From Alentia gelatinosa (Eukaryota; Annelida; Polychaeta; Phyllodocida; Polynoidae): DNA of 64,000 bases. Shown here in pieces: positions 24,192-35,154 of this stretch (its first letter is position 1; each line of letters opens with the position of its first letter). The position numbers and the translations under genes are program-made. The notes beneath the pieces are model-generated. The model was not told the DNA's origin. It saw nothing but the letters and a program-made list of their open reading frames with translations, and did not search any database. Location of the stretch: positions 43,770,028 to 43,834,027 of the forward strand of contig OX465580.1 of assembly GCA_950022655.1 (NCBI GenBank). Direction: 5' to 3'.

Positions 24192-25603
24192 ATGAATAAC
24201 TGTACCTACTACCCTTACAAGAGGTCGCAAATATCTCATAGACATCAGTACCCTACACCTACACAGTGGCAAGGGTGAGTATTACACCTTACACATCACA
24301 TTACTACATTAAACTTTACTGAATCATAACACGAGTAATACTTAACCCTTTCTGGCAGCGCAATGCCATATGGCATTCCCCAGGCCATGGCAGAACAATG
24401 CCATATGGCATTCCCCTGGCCATGGCAGGACAATGCCATATGGCATTCCCGTATGGAATGGATGAACCTTGCTGTATTTGTTACTTTGTAACTTTTTGAA
24501 AAATTATCGCAGAATCATGAAAATTATATGACATATTAGACTAATTGTGGCCAGTAAGTCTTTAAGGTATCAGAAAGTTCTGATAGCAATGACAGATTGA
24601 CTGGAATTTTTAAATTTGTAATTTCTTTTAATAATATTTACTTCAAAAGCCGGCCATACAAAAGCCACAATTGGTTCTAGTGCCTGCTATAGTATGGGTA
24701 CATGGTGAATGGTGTGTGGCTCTTGAAGGGTTAAGGATATTTCACTGAAATACATGAATTATTAACTACATAGATATTACACTACTCGATATGATTCTCT
24801 TCCTTTACAGGCATCATCCTGTACCTGTACCCTACGTTGCCCGAAGTGGAACGCCTGTTGCTCAAATACCCCATCCTGGACCTGGAGGATCTGCTCCAAA
24901 CATACAACAATTCTATGACCCGGGACCACAACCACAGTCATCAGGAGGCATCGTTAGTTATGAGGATATAGCCCTGTTCCTTGACCTTGACTGGTCTGTA
25001 CCTAAAGTCCCCGAAGCCCCGTGATACAGGTGAGCGACATATACTATATCTCTCTCTCTCACTCTCTCTCACGAATCTTATTCAATAATGTCACATGTTA
25101 TATTCTACCGTAACACCTTAATTAAAATCATTATAGAAACAGTTACAGTTCTGTGTTATAGTGATGATGGTAGTACATGTACCTCCTCTTCTCCTTCTGT
25201 ATACTTATTCAGGAAGACGGTGTTATTATCAGTGTTTTATAATAAACCCCTTGTCAACATTCTAAAGACGCGATTCCTACCTGAAGATCCCTACCACATG
25301 AGGGCTATTAAGGGATCGGGGATATCACTGGATGGTGACAGCCTTTTGGAACTATTACAAAACTCAAAGGTTATATACAACAAATATTGCAAATCTGCAA
25401 TAGAAGAGGGGTTCCCCGCTCCTCCTCCTTTGAGATTCGTGGAACCAGATGATCTGGACTTCTCCTCCAGCTCCAACTCCAACGGTGTGCAACCAAGGTT
25501 ATTCAGTGTGCTTCCGCAGCAGCAACAACAAGAACAAGAACAACAGCAGCAGCAGCTACCACAGCCAGTGGTGATGCCGGCGCCAGTACCAACAACATAG
25601 ATC
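24192..25603 (+). CDS. Three-exon Pro/Gln-rich protein, in-frame TGA
   Basis: Exon 1 is 24192-24274 (ATG, then NNCTYYPYKRSQISHR; donor GTGAGT). Exon 2 is 24811-25029 (acceptor CTTTACAG; HHPVPVPYVARSGTP; donor ACAG|GTGAGC). Exon 3 is 25213-25603 (acceptor TTATTCAG; KTVLLSVFYNKP). Both introns are phase 2 and the frame continues across all three, giving about 230 codons, except for TGA at 25022-25024 (codon 99), two codons before the exon 2 donor. Exon 3 ends in a poly-Gln/Pro tract. An acceptor-like CATTACAG directly precedes the ATG, so an upstream exon is possible. Intron 1 holds a piggyBac MITE. No family recognised; it may belong to the host or to the Maverick nearby. Confidence 0.55.
24342..24734 (+). 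mobile_element. piggyBac-type MITE with AATGCCATATGGCATT repeats
   Basis: TTAACCCTTTCTGGCAGCG at the left and CTCTTGAAGGGTTAA at the right bound a 393-bp element with TTAA at both edges. Three perfect 16-bp palindromes start at 24362, 24397 and 24432 (35-bp period). It has no frame, and it lies wholly within the intron of the Pro/Gln-rich gene. Confidence 0.8.
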
Positions 25604-25756
25604 TACAGAGCAATTCGCAGCAGTATCAGCAGTAGCAGCAGTACTAAGAACAACTCCATCGACTTCTCAGCAAGAGAATCAGTAGAGAGAAACTTTATAA
25701 ACTCTTAGATGAGTCACTCTCATTAAATAAACTACAGCTTTAATCATTGTTAAGTG

Positions 25757-26811
25757 CTACACAAAAGGATGATATATATATATGGAAAAATTTGGAAAAG
25801 AGCAACCCTTTGCTGTGTTAAATTTCCAGCAGATACCTTCATTTTTTCCGTCTTGTCTTTTTGGAGTTGACTTCCTATCACTTTTATCTTGGAATTCTTT
25901 CAGCTTCTTCGAAAGGTTAGCAAAAGCAAAAGTCGTTTCGTGGTTTAGGAATTTTTCAGTGAGAAATGAATCTCCATATCCAAATCCCTCCATACCCAAA
26001 CTATCCGCCTTTTCTCTTACGGCTAAGTCGTATTCTACAAGGGATTTCCCAGTATGAGTCGGTTTACGATCAATAAGGTAAGCGATATGATCCGCTAAAC
26101 CTTCTGTCTTTAGACCTTGAGACGATAAAGTTCTCAATAACCCCATGTTGGCACTGAGTATTTGATCAAAGGTAGGATTATCGCATCCTGGTGGTAAAAA
26201 GGGAACAAGGGAGAAAAACTAAGACTTACGCTTCATTTTGTCTGTGCATGAATGCACTCCTGCACAACCTTGCATGTTACCCTGCATACTACCTTGCACG
26301 TGGGGAGGAAAAAACATTTTAGGTATGGGATAAGTAGGACTCAGACGTGGCGCCGCCTGCAATCCCTGAGGCAATGAACCTTGACCGATAATTTCATGGG
26401 TGAATGCACTCGGTTTTACACCTGCACCTCCCGCCTCACCATGTGTTACACCTGTCTCACTCTGGCCGGACCCCCCCCTGTGAACATTCTGCACATTAAA
26501 ACTGGCACATAAAGTCTGAATATCTGCCTTCATTGAAGAAACTTCTTTCTTCAAACTGTCATGTTCAAATAAAATTGTACTAACCCAAGGGGGCTTCGGC
26601 CACGGGGATCCATCACCGCCTTCCACGAATCCTCCTCTCGCTCCCAATTCCTCGTCCTCGTGGCATACAGCCTTCTGTAGTTTTGCAAGTTTGCAAGTTG
26701 GACAGCCTTCCCTATGGGACCGGGCGTCGTATTCCACACCGCAAGTTTCACACTTGCGCATGTTGGGTCAAAAGACACCAACAAAAACGGACAAAAGTCA
26801 AACAAAGTCAA
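25757..26811 (-). pseudogene. Ngaro/DIRS-like gag remnant 1
   Basis: The N-terminus is a zinc ribbon, CETCGVEYDARSHREGCPTC (26755-26696). A Gly/Pro-rich linker, a basic KMKRK segment and then a helical capsid-like part follow: FDQILSAN, LADHIAYLIDRKP, LVEYDLAVREKADSLG, FGYGDSFLTEKFL. It ends at GICWKFNTAKGC, the start of a Cys-rich zinc motif. The frame is broken by TAG at 26219-26221, but this TAG lies inside a 42-bp stretch with a good donor (GTAAGT) and acceptor (CACCAG) that could be a mini-intron. The family matches the other copies at 35155 and 57542. The 3' edge abuts a short TA run (25773-25782). Confidence 0.65.
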
Positions 26812-27050
26812 CCAAAGTCAACCCGGTCTAACGAAAAAATTCTGAAGCGTGGAGGGTAGGCGGTGACGGATCCCCGTTGAGTGAGGTCGATCCCTGGTCC
26901 TGCCCGTCCTTTTATGGTCTGGTATCAATGCCCTCTGGTGTCAGGTCCCGGAGTTGTTGGTCCCTGGTCCATGAGCGTTGGGGTCCCCTGGTGAGATTTT
27001 ACTGGACTATTATTTTATATGTCCATAAAGCCTAGACTTTATGATCCACA

Positions 27051-27054
<4 letters not shown>

Positions 27055-27102
<48 letters not shown>
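27055..27102. repeat. (TA)n microsatellite
   Basis: About 24 TA units, directly before the F-box ORF and about 240 bp upstream of the 5' side of Ngaro-like remnant 1. Confidence 0.95.
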
Positions 27103-27103
<1 letters not shown>

Positions 27104-27104
<1 letters not shown>

Positions 27105-27423
27105 CATGTGTTTTCTAGACATCTTACCTGTTGAACTCATCTATGAGATTCTCTTAAACTTTGTTTCGCTAGATGCAGCCTCTTTATTTAATATTGCATT
27201 ATCCTGTCGAGGAGATGGTGGTACCACAGACAAAATTTTAAATGGGGATGATTTTTGGCAATGCCTTGTCTGGAGGTATATGGAAAATAATACTTCCTGC
27301 CATATAGAAAACTTAGAGGGTATAAAAAAAGTTGTATTTGCTTATCCATTACCAAATCCTGAAGATCTTTATCTTAAACTACATATTCTTAAAAAATCGT
27401 TTCAGTCCATTAAAAAATCATGA
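27104..27423 (+). CDS. F-box protein fragment
   Basis: The ORF starts ATGTGTTTTCTAGAC at 27106 and carries an F-box at residues 4-45: LDILPVELIYEILLNFVSL, then ASLFNIALSC and DDFWQCLVWRY. F-box domains bind Skp1 in SCF ubiquitin ligases. The remaining 60 residues are unassigned. After TGA at 27421-27423 the same frame stays open for about 50 codons (LSLEELNSIHKKFKPLLLSL), so the stop may be a secondary mutation. It lies between an Ngaro-like gag and a LINE, 1.3 kb from the Maverick polymerase. Origin as a host gene or viral passenger is undecided. Confidence 0.55.
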
Positions 27424-27739
27424 GCCTTATGTTATTTAGATATATGTATAGATTTAGAACTATCTTTAGAAGAACTGAATAGCATTCATAAAAAGTTTAA
27501 GCCTCTTCTTCTCTCCTTACTTCAAGTGGTATTGATTTTGAGACACATCATAGATGAGGTTTACTACAGCCGGTGCTAACAAGGTCTAGATAGAGTATTG
27601 GACTCATGACATCGGCCACAACCCTTTCCTGCTAACTCTCCAGACCTCGAGATGGGTAGATCCTAAGAAATACAAACAGGATGTTGATATAGAGTTGAAA
27701 ATGCTTTATATCTGCTATATTTGGACACGATACAGTTTC

Positions 27740-28680
27740 ATCACCCGTAACACTTGTGCTGGGCCCGTTGTTGTTTAATGTTTTTGTGAATGACATATGT
27801 GACAAGGTTAGCGAAGCTCGCTCCATACAGTACGCAGATGATCTGGTTTTGTACGCCAGCGACCCGAATCCCTGTAACGCTAGACATATCTTAGAGGAAG
27901 CAGTGAATGAAGTCAGTATCTGGTGTGATGGTAATGGTTTGCGTATAAACGTGGGTAAGATCTGTATGTGTTGGTATGCATCGAACTCAAAGGTAAGACA
28001 TCTGCCTGCTCTTGATATTAACTGTGGAACCACTAAGTTGAATACTCATAGCTCCTACAAGTATTTAGGAATTGTGATTGACAGGAACTTGGATTTTAGT
28101 CAACATATTAAGCAAATTCAGAAAACTTCAAATAATAGAATCTTCAGGCTTAAGAAAATACGGAAGTCAATTTCTATTATGGTTGCACGGTTAATCTACT
28201 GTACCAGTATAAGACCTATATTGGAATATGGTAGTTTCATTCTGGGGGGGCAAGAACTGTCGACCTGGGACTCCTGCAGAGGACCCAAAACCGAGCACTT
28301 AGAGTGATACAAGGATACAATAAGGAAAGGCAGAGTATCCGAGAACTACACCAAAAAGCGGGTATAGAGTATTTGGAAACAAGGAGGTATGTCAGCCTAG
28401 CCAAATTAATGTTTAAGTTGTCTAAAGACAAATATCGACTAGCACCGGAACGTAGAGCAACAAGGAGTGCCTCAAAACTGCAGTTTGCAATGATCCGTCA
28501 TAGGACCTCAAGGTATGCTAAATCGCCCATGTACAGGGGAACGAAAATTTGGAACGCATTGAGTATCGAACATCAGAATCTTAATTCTAATGCTGCCTTC
28601 AAGCGGGTAGTAAAGGACCAAGTGAACCAGTTCGATAATAATCGAAATTGGGCCGAAAACTGATGACCATCTTCTAATGA
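27740..28680 (+). pseudogene. LINE reverse transcriptase 3' fragment
   Basis: VLGPLLFNVFVNDI and YADDLVLYA (RT motif C) are followed by a thumb and connection region and a C-terminal domain with LLQRTQNRALRVIQGYN. This pattern is typical of the CR1/L2/Jockey group. The frame shifts at the G7 run near 28243. The element is 5'-truncated at about 27740, as usual for LINEs. The ORF ends at 28663. Confidence 0.8.
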
Positions 28681-28729
28681 TCTGATTTGTCTACTAAAGG
28701 CATTCCTGTGTTTTAAACCTAGACCCCGG

Positions 28730-31700
28730 GGAGGAATTCAAACAAGGTTTAGGTTTCTACTGCGGGGTTTATGACCCTGATTATTTAGAAAGTGAGCTAG
28801 CAGCGATTCGGGAAGAACAGGAGCAGTACCAGGAACAGGGATCTTTCTTCTTCTTCCTCACTATGGAGTACTCTGTTTGAAATGTGGTTTAATTGGAAAT
28901 ATAATGTGGTTTAATTGGAAATATAATTTAAGTAGACATGTGCAGAAAAAACATCAGAACACCCTTGAAAACAAACATACATGCACATCATGCGGGAAAG
29001 TTTTTACTAGAAAGGATGCGCTGAAAAGACGTGAGATCGCACGAGTAGGTTGCTCCCGAGGGTAATGAGGAAGAAGCCTTGGAAAAGGTGTGATTAGATG
29101 AACTTTTGAAAAAGTATGATAACAAAGTTTACAAGCTTGAAAAAGTTAACGAGAATATTTCAACAAAATTCAATACTACATCTACTGTATATACTTTCAG
29201 GATGAAAGATATAGATATAGTATATATTACAAATGTTTTACGGCTACTGTACAGAGTGTTCCATGACCTGGTTACCACAGTCACACAAGATATATGCATA
29301 AAAGGGATATGGTTCGACTCACTATAGATAATCCTATTTTGGACTATCCTATACAAATCCCTTCCATGTTTGTTGATGTTTTATCTGTCAATGTCATCAT
29401 AGCCGAAATTGCACAAGTACTTCAAAGTTACAAGGAGTTCCCCATCAACGAGGACATGCATCTCTATGTTACACATGTTGTACCAGAGAGAGGCACATGT
29501 TTTTCATTGAGGCGGCACCATGGCAACCTTAACAAAACTTTGAAAAACAGGAAATCGGTTATCACCATAAAGATCTGTAATAACATATGCTGCGCATTAG
29601 CCTTGGTCACTGCATGGGCCCATGTAACGAACAACTCAAACAAAGCTTATTTCACGCAAGGGTTAACAATACAAAAAAGGTAAGCTTGTGCTCTAATGCA
29701 GAAAGCAGTGAGTTGATGTAGGACCATGTGGTATAAAAGAGGTCGAAAAATTTCAAAAATGTCTGAAAGAGTTTTCTATCATAGTCTTTTCTAAGGACCA
29801 TCTTGACACCATCATTTTCGAGGGTAATACAAAAGCCACAAAACATTTGATTTTATTCCATCATGACAATCATTATGATGTCATCACCAAATTACCTGGG
29901 TTTTTCAACAGAAACCATTTCTGTTTCAAGTGTATACGCATACAATACTGTTCCACATAAACAATCCGACCCTTGTAAGATATGTAGATTACCGCATACT
30001 ATCACACCGTTGAGAACAAAGACGCATTGTGTTCTCAGTCTTGGGGTCAGTGAATGGATACACTGCACAAAGTGTAACCAATTTTCCATAGGTAATGAAT
30101 GCTACACTAACCATCTGAAGAACTAAAACAAGAACAAGTTCATTAAGCTGAGTCACAGCATATATAAGTTTGGCTTATGGTTTGTATGTTCTAATGCTGG
30201 ATGTACAAGGATACCAGTCTTCATTTGACTGATGTATTGTCAGGATAAATAAATGGATTTAAAAAAAAAAAAAACCTTCCGTAGGTAGTTTATGCGATAG
30301 GAGGAAGAAATGCACGGGCTGTAAGAAATTAGTTGACAAAAGATTTTTTCACGGTGAAAGGTACTGCTCTACATGTGTGGGGCATTTCAAAGACGGCCAT
30401 AAATGTGTTATGAGACCTGTAGGAAAGGGACTGCTTTGGATCGAGAAAACCAGCGATGTAGGTAGGGGGGTTATTTTGAGAGATTTAGAGGCTAGTTCAC
30501 TCTGCTACCCGTTTGAGAAATCGGGAAACATGAGCAGTGTAAAAGAGCGGCGAGGACATTTGTTTTAACTGGTGATAAAGAATACATCTTTTACAGGGAA
30601 GGCTGTGTTAACGAGTTCTGTTCATGGCTTTTTTCTAAAAAGAATACAAATGCTATTGTTATATGTCATAATTTTAAAGGATATGACTCCTTCTTTATCA
30701 TGGAGTACTCGACAGTTACTTATTGGGGTGCTAAGATCATGCACCTTACTGTACCGAAGTATAAGATACAATTTCTCGACGCCATAAACTTTCTTCCCAT
30801 GGCATTGTCGAGATTACCCAAAACACTGAACCTGTGTTGTGTTGTGAGGACAAGGGTTATTTCCCACACTTGTTCAGCAAACTGGTGAATCAGGATATAA
30901 GACAACCGTTCCTCCCACACCACAGGTTCTATTCACCCAATAGCATGTCTCCTGAAAACAGGGAGAGGTTCTTCATTTGGTATAGCTCTCACAAACTAGA
31001 TTTTTTTTCAAAACAGAACTTGTCAAGTACTGTATTAACCATATTTCAATTTTGAAGGAGGCTTGCATGAAATTCAGGTGGATATTTCTGGAAATGTCAG
31101 CTGGTATCACTCCTGTAAGTATCTCCTTCCGTACTCCTGAAACAGACATAGAGGCGGATAACGACGCTAGCATGAGAGATATATGTGATGTTGATCCTTA
31201 CAAGTCATGCATCACTATAGTCTTGGCATGCAATTTAATCTATAGAACAAAATTTCTCGTGACCAATACTGTAGCAATCCTACCTCCATATAATGCATCA
31301 GATATACATGTGAGTCACTTCTCTGGTTGACGTTTTATGAGAGGAAACACAGTGTCATGGTACAGCCCCTGCAACAAACTGGCGGTGAAAATAGAGTGGG
31401 GTCTGGAGGCATTGACGGGTTTGTTCTAGACGGTGGTCGCACAGTTCTTCAATATCACGGTTGTTTCTTACACGGTCATCCCAACTGTTTCGCTTCTGCT
31501 ACTTGGAACCCTTTAATCAAGACAACTATGGATGTCTGTATGAGCAAACACAACGTCGTAAGAATGAGATATTAAGTAAAGGTGACTTAGTCATAGAGAT
31601 GTGGTCGTGTAAATTAAAAAAAGCTGCAGGAAACTGAAGAATATGCAGTGAAAATGCTTGGTGTTGAGGTGGAATCACCATTACAACCACTTCGGTGGTT

Positions 31701-33220
31701 GGACAGACTGCATTAAATGTTACCATAAGGTGGATGAGAGTGGTGACGAATGGATAAAGTACTACGATGTCACATCTCTTTACCCTTATGTGAACAAATA
31801 CTGTCGATATCCTGTAGGGCCCCCTCCAAAAGATTCTCAGATCTGACATTCCACAACCTCACAGGGATGTAGATCTAAGCAAGTATGAAGGTCTCATAAA
31901 GTGTAGAATCGCACTGCCTAGACATATCTTCCACCCTGTTCTACCTTACAGGTACTTATATAGAATGTCCTAACCATGCTGTACAAGTCACAAAACGATA
32001 TGATAATTCATGGTTTGTATGGAACGAGGCGTTTACGCCGAGTTCTGTACAAACCATGAATTATTATCGGGTTTTGTGGCTTGTACAAGCATGGTAGGTC
32101 GTTCTATATTTACTATATACCCGAAATAAAAAAAAAAAAATTTCAATTGGCTTAACAACAAATATCTCAATAAATGTGTAGGGCAAGGTGGTCTGTATTT
32201 TAGTGTACGGACTATCGGTCCGTAAAGTATATTTACGTCATATGCCGAAACGGTGCGTATTTACAGTAAATAAGGTATGGGTATGTAGTAAAATGGGAAA
32301 CTCCTGTTTCCTTTATGTAGAACATATGTTACAGAACGCAATGGGATATTTTAATCGTTGGTTCCTGGCGAATATGTTCCCTGTAAACACAGTGAGAAAC
32401 AACAGTCGCTTACAGGAACTTGGGTGGTGAGAGAGCTCTGAAGAAGGGTTACGAGATAGTCACCATACACGAAATATCTCACTTCACCTATGTCAGTTTG
32501 TAGGATGCCCTAACTAAGTCTGGAGGTCTCTTTTCAAGCTATGTAGATTCTTTTCTTAAAATAAAGCATGAGTCTTCTGGATGGCCTGAATGGTGCACAA
32601 ACCCTGAGAGTAAACAGGAGTAAATCGACACATACTTTGAGAGGGAGGGAACATGAGAAAAAAATTTTAAAACCCAGCAGATCTTTAGGTGAACTCATGC
32701 TTAATTCTTTCTGGGGAAAATTCGGTCAGAGAGAGAACATGACTCAAACACAGCATACAACAAAAGCACAGGAGTACTTTAAAGTGCTCTCGCCGGAAGG
32801 CATCATAATCCAAGACATACAGCTGGTGGGCGAGGAAGTAATTAGAGTACAATACAAATACCGCGAGGAGTTTGTAAAATCATCTAAAGATGTAAACATT
32901 ATAATAGCTGCTTACACTACAGCCCATGCTATATTGAAATTATACAAGATCTTGGATAAGCTGGATGAAAGGAATCTGTATCACGATACAGATTCCGTAA
33001 TTTTCCTTTTGAGGCCGTCATCTGAAGACCTGCCTGTGGGAGCTTCCTTGGTGATTTCACTAATGAATTGACAGTAGCGCATTCATTTCAGAAATCCTCT
33101 CGGCAGAACCTAAAAGTTATTGCTACCACGTAAACGCTTTAGGAGCCCAGCCAGTGTGTAAGGTGAAAGGTATTCATTTAAATTACAAAGCTAGCGTTGT
33201 TTTGAACCTAAACTCTATGT
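28730..33220 (+). pseudogene. Maverick/Polinton protein-primed DNA polymerase B
   Basis: Recognisable stretches in order: a C2H2-like finger (CTSCGKVFTRKDALK, 28979-29030); the N-terminal region (IPSMFVDVLSVNVIIAEI, 29294-29683); HDNHYDVITKLPGFF (29863-29910); a Cys-rich patch (30280-30400); the exonuclease-side region with KIQFLDAINFLPMALS (30770-30820); palm motif A YDVTSLYPYVNKYC (31762-31803); ALKKGYEIVTI (32430-32465); LMLNSFWGKFGQ (32696-32730); and motif C YHDTDSVIF (32979-33005). The gene is cut by at least six frameshifts, a poly(A)-tailed insertion ending near 30275, a foldback at 31957-32117 and the MITE at 33220. The enzyme type copies linear element DNA from a terminal protein. 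Confidence 0.85.
31957..32117. repeat. Foldback (long imperfect hairpin)
   Basis: Arms of about 65 bp (TAACCATGCTGTACAAG ... ATTCATGGTTTGTA and the reverse complement) surround an apex with GGCGTTTACGCC. It interrupts the Maverick polymerase frame, so it was inserted after the polymerase. Confidence 0.75.
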
Positions 33221-33590
33221 TAACCCTTTAAGGACGCATGATGCCTGGAGGCATCACCACACTAAAGACACATGATGCCTGGAGGCATCACCGCACTAAA
33301 GACGCATGATGCCTTGAGGCATCATTGTCCCAATATTAACAAAAAAAAATTAACAATGAAATAATAGAGCAATATTCATGAAATCTTCAGAATATGTAGA
33401 TATAACATCATATTTAGTATTTCTTTTAAAAAGAAATAAAATATTTGTGATTATGTATCATATTTCATGATTACAACCTTGGATATCAGTTTTAACCTTA
33501 ATGTGGCCGTCCTCTAGCCAGACAGACTGCCACCAGCACCCGTCCTTATGGGACTAGCTGGGCCCCAGGCAGCCATCCTTAAAGGGTTAA
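33220..33590 (+). mobile_element. piggyBac-type MITE with GATGCCTGGAGGCATC repeats
   Basis: TTAACCCTTTAAGGACG at the left and CATCCTTAAAGGGTTAA at the right form a 16-17 bp TIR with TTAA at each edge. Palindromes begin at 33240, 33274 and 33308 (34-bp period); the third has TTGA as its centre. At 371 bp it is non-coding. It sits in the C-terminal coding part of the Maverick polymerase. Confidence 0.9.
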
Positions 33591-34105
33591 AACATGCTTT
33601 ATAAAACTTTACCAGTCAACAGTTACTGAAGAGGCAGGAGAATATGAGAAAAGTAAAAATGGCGTCCCTTCCCTTCAGGTTGGGATAGCTGGAGGTACAG
33701 CTATCCTTAGAAATAAGTCTGATTCAACTATTTCCAATAGAACATTAGTAAAGACATTTCAATGTGTCTATTCGAAACATGTTGTATTCACTGATGGTAC
33801 CAGCCTACCTTTTGGATATTGGCTGAAATATTACCGTTCATTACCTTATTTACTTATTTATTTACAAACATCCTGTAGCACAGCAATGATGTATTATTAT
33901 CATTATTATGACTATTATCATTTTATATGAGAGTGACGTTGAGTTTAAGCATGTTTTCTGTTTTTTCCCCTCCTATCATTTCACCTGCAGATCGATACCT
34001 AGCATGGAGGCCGCAAACTGTTGAGGAACCTTAAGATTTTTAAATAACATTTTTCAATGATCTAAAGATTAATACCTTACTACCCCTTCTCCCACACTCT
34101 GGTAG

Positions 34106-34540
34106 GATCTTGGCTGTGACAATACCCTCTAAATCCAAAAACCATAATAGAATTGTAGAATTTTTGTCTTTAGTTCAACCCTGTCCCGTTCTACCTGCCT
34201 CTCGCCTACCTCTAGACTCCGTCAAACCTCCACCTCCTCCATACCCCACCCCTCGTAAACTCTTCTCACTTTGTAAACTCCTCTCACTCCGTAAACAACT
34301 TCCCCATCGTAAACCTCATACCCTTCCGTGATTCCTGACAGTCACTGTTCCCCTAAACCTGACCGGAACCAACCCGTCATACACTGAGCAGTCTGTTCTC
34401 CAGGCTCCCGCATTCGAACCGGGCTTCATGAAGACCACAGACACCTACTGGTTATCATATGCCGAACTAGCTGCTGCCTCTGAAGGTCCTGAACCCGAAG
34501 CCTTGTGGGTTACTGAAGATGATCATAACAAAGATTGATG
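34106..34540 (+). CDS. Pro-rich exon with in-frame TGA, unknown
   Basis: After an acceptor-like CTCTGGTAG the frame reads AVTIPSKSKNHNRIVEFL, then Pro-rich VKPPPPPYPTPRKL and a basic PHRKPH segment. TGA at 34329-34331 follows, after which the same frame continues to 34540 (FEPGFMKTTDTYWLSYAEL and EALWVTEDDHNKD). No family recognised. Its place between Maverick polymerase and late genes suggests a Maverick accessory gene, but that is inference from position. No donor site is obvious. Confidence 0.4.
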
Positions 34541-34870
34541 TTTACCATATTAACGGTTATATATATATATTATAATATCCAGGTTATATTTTATGTGTAT
34601 GTAATTTAATAATATATCCATATGGTTGTGTGTTATAATAAAGCATGTATACTAATAAATGAGTGAGTGATATAACTGTATAAAGCAGGATAGTGTAGAC
34701 AGTATATAATTGTATTGAAATAATTATAATAAAGGTGTTATATAATAAATGAATAAACAAAAAACATTTTGTCATATAGTTTTTATTATTTTTATCATTA
34801 CACCACATTTCTGTACAGTAGGTTGTCATACGAGGTATATATTATATATTAGATCTTATATCATATATAT

Positions 34871-35116
34871 ATCCAAATATCAACCACGTTATATGTATAT
34901 AAATTATCACGTTATATGTATATAAATTATCATCCAATTGTATTATCGTTACTATTCAATCAATCCGTGACTGTTATTGTTATTAATCGTCACTTGTTTA
35001 TCTCTCACATAGTTACTGGGTTAATTACCGCACCGGCTACGGGTAACCTGGTTACTAGGCGCGATAACGGTTAATCTGCTGCTTGCTGTAACAGGTATCA
35101 GACACATTTTAGTCTT
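34871..35116 (+). repeat. Split repeat A1
   Basis: Starts ATCCAAATATCAACCACG and ends CATTTTAGTCTT. It matches A2 except for three small insertions, including a doubled ATCACGTTATATGTATATAA segment. It contains GCACCGGCTACGGGTAACC. Confidence 0.9.
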
Positions 35117-35154
35117 GGACCTATTTTTCATTGTTTTTCCTTTATCGCATCGAC

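Noticed and set aside
17282..24447. Bacterial-style operator or terminator palindromes (AATGCCTTAAGGCATT and similar)
   Set aside because: They sit at fixed places inside TTAA-flanked transposon ends and the context is eukaryotic.
29655..29664. CAAGGGTTAA as another piggyBac right end
   Set aside because: It lies inside the Maverick polymerase frame and has no matching left end; probably chance.
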